The translations under genes were made by a program, and so were the position numbers. A stretch of DNA of 64,000 nt, taken from positions 62,001 to 126,000 of the forward strand of contig JANQMU010000132.1 in NCBI GenBank assembly GCA_028279875.1. Direction: 5' to 3'. Positions within the stretch are counted from its first letter, which is position 1, and the number at the start of each line of letters is the position of its first letter. The notes under the pieces are model-generated. The model had not been told where the DNA came from. It did not search any database and was given only the letters and a program-made list of their open reading frames with translations. Positions 34,997 through 43,492 of the stretch are shown piece after piece. The DNA comes from Rhizobiaceae bacterium (GTDB taxonomy: Bacteria; Pseudomonadota; Alphaproteobacteria; Rhizobiales; Rhizobiaceae).

Positions 34997-36682
34997 TCAG
35001 CCCTGCGGCACCGGGGGCTCCGCATCAACAATGAGTTGCGCGGCCTGGTCGGCGGCATCGCGAAACGGTTGCAGGATCAGATCGGCATCGCTGCCGGAAA
35101 GCGCTTCCGCGTCCGAAGCACGATGCGCGGTGACCGCCACCCGCCCGGCAAAACCGGCACCCCGCAGGGCTTCGATCAGCCCCGAACGCGCATCCTCATG
35201 GGTCACGCCCGTATCATGTTCGGGAACGGCGGAAACCGCCCATTTCACGCTGGCCAGCGGCAGGCTCGCGACGAATTCGGGATCGGTCGCATCTCCATAG
35301 ACCGCATCGAGCCCCGCATTTTGCCACTCCTTGATGGCGGTCGGATTGAAGTCGACACCCAGCACGGTCAGGCCATGCTGCACCAGCCGCTGCGCGATGG
35401 CGCTGCCATAGCGTCCCAGACCGAACAGCACGACATCGTAGCCCTGGCCGGGATGCTCCTGATCGCCGATCGCCTCGCGCATCGGATCGCGGCGCTCGAA
35501 CAGGCCGAGAACTGGCTCGAGCCAGCCATAGAGCGTATGGGAATAGGTGATCATATAGGTCGACAGCGAAATGGTGATGAGCCCGACCAGCGTCACCAGG
35601 CCGAGCGCCTCGGCATTGACATGCCCCAGCGTGACCCCCATGGCCATGAAGATCAGGGAGAACTCGCTGATCTGCGCGACCGTCAGCCCGGCCAGGAAGC
35701 CGGTCCGCTTGCGGTAGCCCATGATCCCCATGATGACCAGCACGATGAGCGGATTGCCGACCAGCACGAACAGCGAGAACAGGGCGGCGGACGGCACCTG
35801 TTCGCCGACGAGCGACAGGTCGAGATGGGTGCCGAGCGCAATGAAAAAGAACAGCAGCAGGAAATCGCGCAGCGGCGCCAGCCGTGCCGCCATCGCCTCG
35901 CGCAACCGCGTCGATGCCAGGGACACGCCCGATAACAGGCCGCCCAGCTCCATGCTCAGGCCGAGGAAATCGCCGGCCGCCGCAAACAGCGCCGCCCAGC
36001 CGATGGCAAAGCAGACCAGCAGCTCCGGCGCCCGCGCCAGCCGCTCGACCAGCGGTTCGGCGATGAAGCGGATGAAGACACCGACAAAGGCGAGCATCGC
36101 AAGGCCCGCAACGAAGATCAGCGCAATGTCGGCAAGCGCCGCGTCCTGTCTGGCGCCGACCCCGACGGCGGACAGCACGATCATCGCCAGCACGACGACC
36201 AGATCTTGAACGATCAGGAAGCCGAGCGCGATCCGGCCATGCAGGGAATCAATCTCGCGCTTGTCGGACAGCAGTTTGACGATGATGATTGTGCTGGAAA
36301 AGGTCAGCGCCACGGCGACATAAAGGCTGGTGACCGTGCCCAGGCCGAGGGCCAGCCCCATGAAAAAGCCGACCACCGAGGTGAACACCACCTGGCCGAG
36401 GCCGGTCATCAGTGCCACCGGCCCCAGGGTCCGCACCAGCTTGACGTCGAGCTTGAGGCCGACCAGGAACAGTAGAACGGCGATGCCGAGTTCCGCCAGC
36501 AGGTTGATATGCTCGTCCGACTGGGCAAGGCCCAGCACCGACGGACCCGCCAGGATGCCCACCGCGATGAAGCTGACGATCAGCGGCTGGCGCAGCAGCA
36601 CGCCGACCAGCCCGACGCCGGCTGCCAGCACCAGCAGGGCCGCAACTTCGTAGAAGACGGAAGCGGAGACGATTTCCAGCAT
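34997..36682 (-). CDS. Kef-type monovalent cation/proton antiporter with NAD-binding domain
   Basis: This 561-residue protein has about 12 transmembrane segments of the CPA2 Na+/H+ exchanger fold (residues about 5-400), then a TrkA-N/RCK Rossmann domain starting YDVVLFGLGRYGSAIAQRL. The start ATG at 36682 overlaps the ATPase stop (TGATG). The domain order is that of KefB/KefC-like K+ efflux systems. It is coupled to the P-type ATPase gene, suggesting joint ion homeostasis. Confidence 0.9.
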   Translation of the reverse strand: MLEIVSASVFYEVAALLVLAAGVGLVGVLLRQPLIVSFIAVGILAGPSVLGLAQSDEHINLLAELGIAVLLFLVGLKLDVKLVRTLGPVALMTGLGQVVFTSVVGFFMGLALGLGTVTSLYVAVALTFSSTIIIVKLLSDKREIDSLHGRIALGFLIVQDLVVVLAMIVLSAVGVGARQDAALADIALIFVAGLAMLAFVGVFIRFIAEPLVERLARAPELLVCFAIGWAALFAAAGDFLGLSMELGGLLSGVSLASTRLREAMAARLAPLRDFLLLFFFIALGTHLDLSLVGEQVPSAALFSLFVLVGNPLIVLVIMGIMGYRKRTGFLAGLTVAQISEFSLIFMAMGVTLGHVNAEALGLVTLVGLITISLSTYMITYSHTLYGWLEPVLGLFERRDPMREAIGDQEHPGQGYDVVLFGLGRYGSAIAQRLVQHGLTVLGVDFNPTAIKEWQNAGLDAVYGDATDPEFVASLPLASVKWAVSAVPEHDTGVTHEDARSGLIEALRGAGFAGRVAVTAHRASDAEALSGSDADLILQPFRDAADQAAQLIVDAEPPVPQG

Positions 36683-39423
36683 CAGCGGTCCCGCCCCGTG
36701 ATGCGTATCCGCAGCCATTTCTCGATTTCCAGAACGGCGAACAGCGCGATCCCGACGCCGATGATCTCCGCCCCGTGAATGAAATCGACCGGCCGCGTAT
36801 CGAACAGCGCTTCCATGAACGGCGCATAGGTGAAGATCAGTTGCAGCACGGTCACCACCGCCACCGCAACCAGCACCGCGCGCGTGCCGACAATGCCCTT
36901 CAGGGTCAGCGAAGGTGCCCGCAGATAGCGCACGCTGAACAGGTAGAAGACCTCCATCACCACCAGCGTATTGACGGCATAGGTGCGGGCTTCCTCGAGG
37001 CTCGAGCCCTGGGCGCGGGTCCATGCGAAGATGCCGAAAATCCCGGTCAGGAAAAGCGCCGAAACGAACACGATGCGCCAGACGAGGAACGCCGACAGCA
37101 TCGGCGCGGAAGCCGGTCGCGGCGGCCGCCGCATCACGTCGGCCTCGGTCGGCTCGAAGGCCAGCGCAATCGCCAGGCCGACGGAACTGACCATATTGAC
37201 CCAAAGGATCTGCAGCGGCGTGATCGGCAGCGTGTAACCGAGCGCGATGGCGGCGATGATGGCGAAGGATTCACCGCCATTGACCGGCAGCAGGAAGACG
37301 ATCGCCTTTTTCAGATTGTCATAGACCGTCCGCCCTTCCCGGATAGCGGCGGCAATGGAGGCGAAATTGTCATCGGCCAGCACCATTTCCGATGCCTCTT
37401 TGGCCGCCTCGGTGCCGTTGCCGCCCATGGCAATGCCGACATCGGCGCGTTTGAGCGCCGGTGCGTCATTGACCCCGTCGCCGGTCATGGCGACCACATG
37501 GCCGCCGGCCTGGAGGGCCTGGACCAGGCGCAGCTTGTGGGCCGGGCTGGTGCGCGCAAAGACATCGGTGTCGAAGGCGCGCTGCCGCAGCGCCTCATCG
37601 CCCAGATCATCGATATCGGTCCCCGTCAGCACGTCGCGATGATTGGCCAACCCCAATTGCCCCGCAATCGCCTGCGCCGTGCCGCGATGGTCACCGGTGA
37701 TCATCTTGATCCGGATACCGGCGGCCTGGCATTCGGCGACGGCCGCAATCGCTTCCTCCCGCGGCGGATCGATCAGGCCGAAAAGACCAAGCAGGGTCAG
37801 GTCGCTCTCCACATCCTCGAATGTCAGATCATGGTGTCCGGCATCGGTGCGCTTGCAGGCCACCGCCAGCACCCGCTGTCCGTCGGCGGCCATGTGCTCG
37901 ATACGGTCGTGCCAGTGGCCGGGCGTAATCGGCTGATCGCCATTCTTGTCACGCTGACGGCTGCACATGTCGATGACACGCTCCGGCGCGCCCTTCAGAT
38001 AGATGACGCCCTCGCCTTTGTGCCCGTGATGCAGGGTCGCCATGAAGCGATGTTCGGCATCGAACGGAATGAAGTCGACACGGGGCAATGCCCTGGCCTC
38101 CTCCACGGCATCGAATCCGGCCTTGAGCCCGACCGTCAGCAGGGCGCCCTCCATCGGATCACCCTCGACACGCCATTGGCCGTCATTCTCGCCCAGGGCC
38201 GAATCATTGCACAGCACGGCCGAGCGGGTCACCTCCGACAGGGCGGCGCGGTCCTCCGGCAGGATGTCCCGCCCGTTCAGGCTGAATCCGCCGCGCGGCT
38301 CGTAGCCGACGCCGCCGATATCGAATATATGCGACGCGGTGGCGATCGTGCGCACCGTCATCTCGTTGCGTGTCAGCGTGCCGGTCTTGTCGGAACAGAT
38401 GATGGACACTGAACCAAGTGTCTCGACGGCCGGCAGCCGACGGATGATGGCGTTGCGCGACACCATGCGCTGGACGCCGATCGCCAGGGTGACAGTCAGG
38501 ATCGCCGGCAGGCCCTCCGGAATCGCCGCGACGGCAAGGCCGACCACGACCATGAACATCTCGACCGGCGCAAAGCCGCGTAGCGCCACACCGAAGACAA
38601 AAACCAGGCCGGAGAGCAGGACGATGGTCACCGTCAGCCAGCGCGCAAAGACATCCATCTGGCGCAAAAGCGGTGTCGAGAGCTGCCGGACCTCGCTCAA
38701 CATGCCGCTGATGCGGCCGACTTCGGTATGGACCCCGGTCTCGACGACCACGCCGGCGCCCTGTCCCGCCGCGACCAGCGTGCCGGCATAGGCCATGGAC
38801 GTCCGGTCGCCCAGAGGCGTGTTTTCCGGAACGCGGTCGATCGATTTGTCGACCGGAACCGACTCGCCCGTCAGCGCGGCCTCCTGAAGCTTGAGACCCT
38901 TGACCCGCGACAGCCGCATATCCGCCGGAACCCGGTCACCCGGTTCCAGGATGACGATATCGCCGGGCACCAGATCCTCGGCCGGTACGGTCGCCCGGCG
39001 GTCCCGCCGCAGCACAGTGGCGCGCGGCGACAGCATCTGGCGAATGGCCTGAAGCGCCCTTTCCGCCTTGCCTTCCTGCACGAAGCCGATGATCGCATTG
39101 ACCAGCGCGACGGCCAGGATCACATAGGTGTCGACCCAGTGGCCGAGCGCCGCCGTCAGCACCGCCGCACCCAGCAGGACATAAATCAGCAGATTGTTGA
39201 AATGCGACAGAAACCGCATGACCGCGCTGCGGCTGCGCGGCGCCGGCAGGCGGTTGGGCCCGTACCGGGCCAGCCTCGATCCCGCTTCGTCTTCGGACAA
39301 TCCGGCCGGCCTTGTGTCGCGACCGTCCAAAGCCGCTTCAACCGTCAGCGCATGCCAGCGCCGGCCCGCGCCTGAAGCCACCTCCGGGCCCGCAGCCGGG
39401 TCCGGCTGTTCGATAGCTGCCAT
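36682..39423 (-). CDS. Cation-transporting P-type ATPase (P2A/Ca2+-like)
   Basis: This 913-residue ATPase has the actuator TGES, the transmembrane ion motif PEGLP, the phosphorylation motif CSDKTGTLT around residue 345, TGDGVNDAPALK and six C-terminal membrane segments. It carries an N-terminal cation-ATPase domain, HALTVEAALDGRDTRPAGLSEDEA. PEGLP is typical of type II ATPases that move Ca2+ or Mn2+; the exact ion is not settled. It lies between a small HTH gene and the Kef-type antiporter. Confidence 0.92.
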   Translation of the reverse strand: MAAIEQPDPAAGPEVASGAGRRWHALTVEAALDGRDTRPAGLSEDEAGSRLARYGPNRLPAPRSRSAVMRFLSHFNNLLIYVLLGAAVLTAALGHWVDTYVILAVALVNAIIGFVQEGKAERALQAIRQMLSPRATVLRRDRRATVPAEDLVPGDIVILEPGDRVPADMRLSRVKGLKLQEAALTGESVPVDKSIDRVPENTPLGDRTSMAYAGTLVAAGQGAGVVVETGVHTEVGRISGMLSEVRQLSTPLLRQMDVFARWLTVTIVLLSGLVFVFGVALRGFAPVEMFMVVVGLAVAAIPEGLPAILTVTLAIGVQRMVSRNAIIRRLPAVETLGSVSIICSDKTGTLTRNEMTVRTIATASHIFDIGGVGYEPRGGFSLNGRDILPEDRAALSEVTRSAVLCNDSALGENDGQWRVEGDPMEGALLTVGLKAGFDAVEEARALPRVDFIPFDAEHRFMATLHHGHKGEGVIYLKGAPERVIDMCSRQRDKNGDQPITPGHWHDRIEHMAADGQRVLAVACKRTDAGHHDLTFEDVESDLTLLGLFGLIDPPREEAIAAVAECQAAGIRIKMITGDHRGTAQAIAGQLGLANHRDVLTGTDIDDLGDEALRQRAFDTDVFARTSPAHKLRLVQALQAGGHVVAMTGDGVNDAPALKRADVGIAMGGNGTEAAKEASEMVLADDNFASIAAAIREGRTVYDNLKKAIVFLLPVNGGESFAIIAAIALGYTLPITPLQILWVNMVSSVGLAIALAFEPTEADVMRRPPRPASAPMLSAFLVWRIVFVSALFLTGIFGIFAWTRAQGSSLEEARTYAVNTLVVMEVFYLFSVRYLRAPSLTLKGIVGTRAVLVAVAVVTVLQLIFTYAPFMEALFDTRPVDFIHGAEIIGVGIALFAVLEIEKWLRIRITGRDR

Positions 39424-39486
39424 GATCCCGCATCCATTCGAGTTTGCGAAAAGAAACCGGCCCCGTGGCCGGTCCCCGCGAAAATG

Positions 39487-39693
39487 TCAGCTCTCTTCGT
39501 CTTCCTGGTCCAGCGGTGGCCGCGTCGCGTGGGCGTTGACGAACATTTCCAGATCCCTGGCCGCGACCCGGAATTCGCGGCCCAAGCGGACGGCCCGAAG
39601 GTCACCCTCATGAATCCTGTTGCGAACCGTTGCTTCACTGATCTTGAAAAGTTCCGCAATCTCATGCGTCGTGAAAAACGGTTTGCTCAACAT
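39487..39693 (-). CDS. Small helix-turn-helix (excisionase/MerR-type) DNA-binding protein
   Basis: This 68-residue protein consists almost entirely of an HTH_17-type domain: FFTTHEIAELFKISEATVRNRIHEGDLRAVRLGREFRVAARDLEMFV. No phage genes are near, so it is more likely a local regulator or leader of the ATPase-Kef operon, which begins 63 bp downstream. An FNR-like box lies about 64 bp upstream. Confidence 0.8.
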   Translation of the reverse strand: MLSKPFFTTHEIAELFKISEATVRNRIHEGDLRAVRLGREFRVAARDLEMFVNAHATRPPLDQEDEES

Positions 39694-39756
39694 CGCTCAG
39701 CGCCTTTGAATGCAAACTGACATCATCAAACATAATTGGGCATGTTTGAGATGTTT

Positions 39757-39770
39757 TTGACCCAAATCAA
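39757..39770. promoter_or_regulatory. FNR/FixK-like box TTGACCCAAATCAA
   Basis: It matches TTGA-N6-TCAA, the known FNR/FixK/Anr consensus, with A before TCAA as in TTGAT-N4-ATCAA. It is between the HTH-ATPase-Kef operon and uspA-like gene, so low-oxygen activation of one or both is inferred. The 211-bp gap shows nothing else. Confidence 0.65.
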
Positions 39771-39904
39771 AACGGTTGAGCGATAATAAGCGCAAACAGG
39801 CACGGTTTCAAATCGACGCCGGAAAAAGCGAGCGCAGCCGTGCCCACGATGATATCGAGGACGCCTGGAGCATCGGGCGACGGTCCTGTAATGGAGTTGG
39901 CGAC

Positions 39905-40753
39905 GTGAAGACATTCCTGATGGCAACCGACCTGTCGGCCCGCTCCGAGCGCGCGCTGGACCGCGCCCTGAACCTTGCGGCGGAGCACGGCGCGGCTCTC
40001 ACCGTCATCCATGTGGTTGATGCCGATCTGCCTGCATCGCTCGCCGAGGAACAGGCCGAGGCCGCCCGCCGCACCATTGGTGACCACATCCGCAAAACGA
40101 CGGGCCGCGACGCTGAGGACATTACGGTCACCGTGGCGTTTGGCAGATCCCATGCCGAGATTCTGGCGATGGCGGAAAAGACCGCGGCCGATCTGATCAT
40201 CGTCGGCGTCCACCGCGCCGACGCCTTCATGGATCTGTTTCGCGGCACCACCGCCGAACGGGTCATCCGAGCCGCGCGGGTACCGGTGCTGCTGGTCAGC
40301 GAAAAGGGCGACAAGCCCTATCGAAAGATCATGGTCGGCGTGGATTTTTCGGTCTACTCGAAACGGGCGCTCGCCTTTGCTCTCGACTTCGCGCCCCGCG
40401 CCAGTTTTCATGTCGTTCATGCCTATGACGTGCCCTTTGGCGGCTTCCTCTACGGCCGTAACAAGCAGACCGAAGCCCACCGGCGCGATCAGGTCGGGTT
40501 CGAGCGCACGAAACAGAGCGAGATGACAGCGTTCCTCGCCGGGTTCGAGACGCAAAAGCCACGCTTCAAACCGGTTCTGAAACAGGGCGAAGCCCAGCAG
40601 GTCATCAGTCAGCAGGCAAGCCGCCTGAACCCCGATCTGCTGGTCATCGGCACCCATGGGCTCACCGGCCTCGCCCACGCCTTTCTCGGCAGCGTTGCCG
40701 AGGATATGCTGAGAAACCCGCCCTGCGACGTGCTGACGGTCAAGGCCGGCTGA
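39905..40753 (+). CDS. Universal stress protein, tandem UspA domains
   Basis: This 282-residue protein has two Usp domains (about 1-140 and 141-282). The second ends in LLVIGTHGLTGLAHAFLGSVAEDMLRNPPCDVLTVK, containing the ATP-binding GxxG-x9-G(S/T) pattern. The start GTG at 39905 has GGAG 8 nt upstream; the long frame before it lacks a ribosome site and Usp similarity. The position next to an FNR-like box fits a role in oxygen or energy stress. Confidence 0.9.
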   Translation: MKTFLMATDLSARSERALDRALNLAAEHGAALTVIHVVDADLPASLAEEQAEAARRTIGDHIRKTTGRDAEDITVTVAFGRSHAEILAMAEKTAADLIIVGVHRADAFMDLFRGTTAERVIRAARVPVLLVSEKGDKPYRKIMVGVDFSVYSKRALAFALDFAPRASFHVVHAYDVPFGGFLYGRNKQTEAHRRDQVGFERTKQSEMTAFLAGFETQKPRFKPVLKQGEAQQVISQQASRLNPDLLVIGTHGLTGLAHAFLGSVAEDMLRNPPCDVLTVKAG

Positions 40754-40756
40754 CGG

Positions 40757-41617
40757 TCAGTCGGCCGGCCTGAATTCGACGATCGCACCGCCGCATTGTG
40801 ACGGTTCGAGCCACAGGCGCTCCGGCCGCCGGTGGAAGACAATCCCGCGCGCCTTCAAGTCCCGTTCCGTCGCGTCCAGATCATTGCTATCGACCGCGAA
40901 ACCCGCGCACCATGGCAGCGCCGGCGGTCTCACGCCGGGATAGCGTCTCTCAAGCGCCTGCGGCGACACGAACAAGACATATCCGCCGGCCAGCCCGACC
41001 GTTGCTTCGTCGCTGCCGCCCTCGACCGTGGTTCCGGTCATGCGCGCCAGCTTTGCAGCGCTCTCGGCCGGCGTCTGCGAACAGATGCAGATGCCCGCCA
41101 GATTGCGCGCTCCATTGGCATGGTCGTTCAATGTCGCGTCGAAAACCAGCTCCGGGGTCACCTGTTCGACAAAACAGACGAAAGCCTCCGGAAATTCCGC
41201 CTGCGGCACGGCAAACCATCGAAATCGCGCGCTGCCCGCACCGCCGGGATAATCGACGTCACGCCCCGCCAGCGCGACGGCGGCTTGCGAAAATCCGCGC
41301 GCCGCGACGTCCCTGGCAGACCGGTCGGCATTGTCGGCGGACAGCACCAGAATATGCAGGCCGAAATAGCGGGCAATGGCATGCTCGAGATGGTGTCCCG
41401 CAATGTCGCCCTCGACAGCCGTCAGTTCGACATAGTTGCTGCCGAAGACCAGATGGCTGTTGACCTGGCCAAGCGGCGTTGCGGTGCCGTCCCCGGCAAC
41501 GCTGACCAGTTCGCAGCGCGGCGCCACAGTGAACCCGCAATGCCGGAATGCCGCTTCCAGGGCCGACAGGTCAGGCCCCACCACGCCGATATGATCAATC
41601 CAGACAGCTTCCGTCAC
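40757..41617 (-). CDS. VOC (glyoxalase-like) superfamily protein
   Basis: This 286-residue protein has two VOC modules: WIDHIGVVGPDLSALEAAFRHCGF with NSHLVFGSNYVELTAV, and a weaker second one after FDATLNDHANGARNLAGICICSQ. The start GTG at 41617 follows AGAGG. VOC proteins use a metal for isomerisation, ring opening or lyase chemistry, so this could process a transported substrate. GTATAC-type operators at 41639 and 41726 lie in its promoter, shared with the divergent TRAP operon. Confidence 0.8.
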   Translation of the reverse strand: MTEAVWIDHIGVVGPDLSALEAAFRHCGFTVAPRCELVSVAGDGTATPLGQVNSHLVFGSNYVELTAVEGDIAGHHLEHAIARYFGLHILVLSADNADRSARDVAARGFSQAAVALAGRDVDYPGGAGSARFRWFAVPQAEFPEAFVCFVEQVTPELVFDATLNDHANGARNLAGICICSQTPAESAAKLARMTGTTVEGGSDEATVGLAGGYVLFVSPQALERRYPGVRPPALPWCAGFAVDSNDLDATERDLKARGIVFHRRPERLWLEPSQCGGAIVEFRPAD

Positions 41618-41638
41618 AGCACACCTCTCTTTCCGTGA

Positions 41639-41650
41639 ATTGTATACCAA
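41639..41650. promoter_or_regulatory. GTATAC-type operator (ATTGTATACCAA) near the VOC gene
   Basis: Located 21 bp upstream of the VOC start. It matches the recurrent ATTGTATACnAT pattern at 10 of 11 defined positions and fits the FadR-subfamily GntR consensus TnGTnnnACnA. Confidence 0.6.
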
Positions 41651-41725
41651 AATGCCTCAACCGATGCGAAAGCTCAACGAAAAAAGCACCAATCAGACCC
41701 GATTTGCCATTGCACAGACGTGACA

Positions 41726-41737
41726 ATTGTATACGAT
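41726..41737. promoter_or_regulatory. GTATAC-type operator (ATTGTATACGAT) upstream of the TRAP operon
   Basis: Located 65 bp upstream of dctP. Its reverse complement is identical to the site at 53854-53865, beside the GntR gene 12 kb away. Confidence 0.7.
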
Positions 41738-41802
41738 ACCATCATAATCAACGGACAGTCCCGTATCGGGAAAAGACAAAAGCACCGACATTGGAGGGTA
41801 GA

Positions 41803-42867
41803 ATGCGACGTTTCCTGACAACCTTGACCGCCATTGGTGGTCTTCTGGCCCTGTCGTTCGGCACGGCAGCGGCTGCGGACTACAAATGGAGAATGGCGAC
41901 CATCGCCCCTGAAAACAGTTTCGTTTTCAATATTTTCCCGAAATATTTCGCCGAAAAGGTCAATCTGTGGTCCAATGGCAGGATCGAGATCGAGGTCTTC
42001 GGTTCCGGGGTCCTCGCCCACCCCTTCAAGCTCTACGATGCCGTCCAGGAGGGCACAGTCGACATCGCATGGAGTTACCCGGGCTTTCTGGTCAACGCCG
42101 ATCCGGTCAATGCCATCTTCGCCGGTTTCCCGGGCGGCATGGCGCCGGAAACCTTCATGCACTGGGCCTATATGGACGGCGGCCAGGAACTCTGGGAAGA
42201 ATATCGCCGCGAGAAAATGGGGCTTGTCGGCCTCTATTGCGGCCAGGGCACCACGGAGATCTTCGCCCATTCGCACAAGCCGGTGCGCTCGGCCGAGGAC
42301 CTGAAGGGGTACAAGCACCGCTCCACCGGCGCCTGGGCCTCGATCCTCAAGGATGAGTTCGGCGGCGCGCCAACCGTGACGCCCTTCGGCGAGATTTTCG
42401 GCATGCTGCAGCGCAAGTCGATCGACGGCGTGGAATATGCCGGCCCAGGCGGCAATCTGGCGCTCGGCTACCACAAGATCGCCAAATACATCATTTTCCC
42501 GGGCGTCCATCAGCCCTCGTCCTCCCAGGAAATCTTCATGAAGTCGGAGGTTTTCGACGCTCTGCCGGACGATCTCCAGCAGGTCGTCCGCGATGCCGCC
42601 AAGGCCACCGTCATCAATTCCTGGCTGGAACTGGGCAATGCCGATCAGACCGCCATGGAGGAATATCGCAACTCCGGCAATGAATTGATCATGATGGACG
42701 ACGCGCTGGTCGCACAGATCGAGGCCGCCGGCCGCCAGTGGATCGAGACCAATATCGAAGAACAGGATGCCGCGGACCCGCTGGCTCAGAAGATCCTCGA
42801 ATCCTACAAGGCCTATCAGGCCGCGTGGTCGCAAAACGCCTTCACCCGCGCCCAGGACCGCGAGTGA
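41803..42867 (+). CDS. dctP: TRAP transporter periplasmic solute-binding protein, DctP family
   Basis: This 354-residue protein has a Sec leader (MRRFLTTLTAIGGLLALSFGTAAAA), then DYKWRMATIAPENSFVFNIFPKYFAEKVNLWSNG-type N-terminus and the ligand region EIFGMLQRKSIDGVEYAGPG. It resembles the TRAP binding proteins for 2-oxoacids/keto acids (TakP-like YxxxEIFGMLQ..DGVEYAGP). GGAGG precedes the ATG at 41803. It is the first gene of dctP-dctQ-dctM and is divergent from the VOC gene. Confidence 0.92.
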   Translation: MRRFLTTLTAIGGLLALSFGTAAAADYKWRMATIAPENSFVFNIFPKYFAEKVNLWSNGRIEIEVFGSGVLAHPFKLYDAVQEGTVDIAWSYPGFLVNADPVNAIFAGFPGGMAPETFMHWAYMDGGQELWEEYRREKMGLVGLYCGQGTTEIFAHSHKPVRSAEDLKGYKHRSTGAWASILKDEFGGAPTVTPFGEIFGMLQRKSIDGVEYAGPGGNLALGYHKIAKYIIFPGVHQPSSSQEIFMKSEVFDALPDDLQQVVRDAAKATVINSWLELGNADQTAMEEYRNSGNELIMMDDALVAQIEAAGRQWIETNIEEQDAADPLAQKILESYKAYQAAWSQNAFTRAQDRE

Positions 42868-42883
42868 TCTCAAGTTCCTCCCG

Positions 42884-42924
42884 TGGAGCGCTGCCTCCGG
42901 ATCCGTCCGGAGGTGGCGCTTCCA
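42884..42924. other. Intercistronic hairpin between dctP and dctQ
   Basis: The inner perfect stem CCTCCGGA (42894-42901)/TCCGGAGG (42906-42913) is extended by TGGAGCGC (42884-42891) and GCGCTTCCA (42916-42924) with a bulge. It starts 16 bp after dctP, fitting transcript stabilisation of the binding-protein mRNA. Confidence 0.65.
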
Positions 42925-42934
42925 TCGACACGCG

Positions 42935-43468
42935 ATGACAGCCTTGCTCACCCGCATCGACACGATTTCCCGATGGATAGCCTATCTGGCCATGGCGCTG
43001 ATCCTGTGCCTCATCGTCTCCATGTTCTATGAGGTCGTCGCACGCTACGGTTTCGATCAGCCGACCATCTGGTCCTACGACGTTTCCTACATGCTGAACG
43101 GGACGATCTTCCTGCTCGGCGCCGGCTTCACCCAGGCCAAGAATCTGCATGTGCGGGTCGACTTCCTGTCGGTCCATATGCCCGTCCGCACCCAGCACGC
43201 GGTCAATCTGCTGTTCTCGCTACTGATCCTGTTTCCGGCGATTTCCTGGATCACCTACCGGGCAACGATTCAGGCCTGGAAATCCTTCGCCACCGGCGCC
43301 GTCGAAGTCGTCAGCCCCTGGGCGCCGCTGGTCTGGCCGTTCGAGGCCGGCATCGCGTTGGGTCTCATCGGCCTCACCCTGCAGTTGGCGGCCTCGATCA
43401 TCCGCTACGGGATCGGACTGTCCAATCCCGCCGCCGTGCCCGGTCCGTCCGAGCAGGAACCCCATTGA
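42935..43468 (+). CDS. dctQ: TRAP transporter small permease, DctQ family
   Basis: This 177-residue protein has four membrane segments and the DctQ segment VVARYGFDQPTIWSYDVSYMLNGTIFLLGAGFTQAKNLHVRVDFL. The ATG at 42935 was chosen because upstream in-frame sequence overlaps dctP and is not DctQ-like. It pairs with the next gene. Confidence 0.9.
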   Translation: MTALLTRIDTISRWIAYLAMALILCLIVSMFYEVVARYGFDQPTIWSYDVSYMLNGTIFLLGAGFTQAKNLHVRVDFLSVHMPVRTQHAVNLLFSLLILFPAISWITYRATIQAWKSFATGAVEVVSPWAPLVWPFEAGIALGLIGLTLQLAASIIRYGIGLSNPAAVPGPSEQEPH

Positions 43469-43492
43469 AACCCGGCCCGGGAATGATGACCA

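Noticed and set aside
36683-37204. In-frame 5' extension of the Kef-type gene into the ATPase gene
   Set aside because: The extension is non-membrane, GC-biased sequence overlapping the ATPase; the ATG at 36682 fits the first transmembrane segment and a TGATG junction.
36775-38412. 545-codon open frame opposite the P-type ATPase
   Set aside because: No recognisable domain; the ATPase on the other strand has all expected motifs.
39487-39693. Excisionase-like protein as a sign of a prophage or integrative element
   Set aside because: No integrase, attachment repeat or phage gene was seen, and the HTH_17 fold is common in chromosomal regulators.
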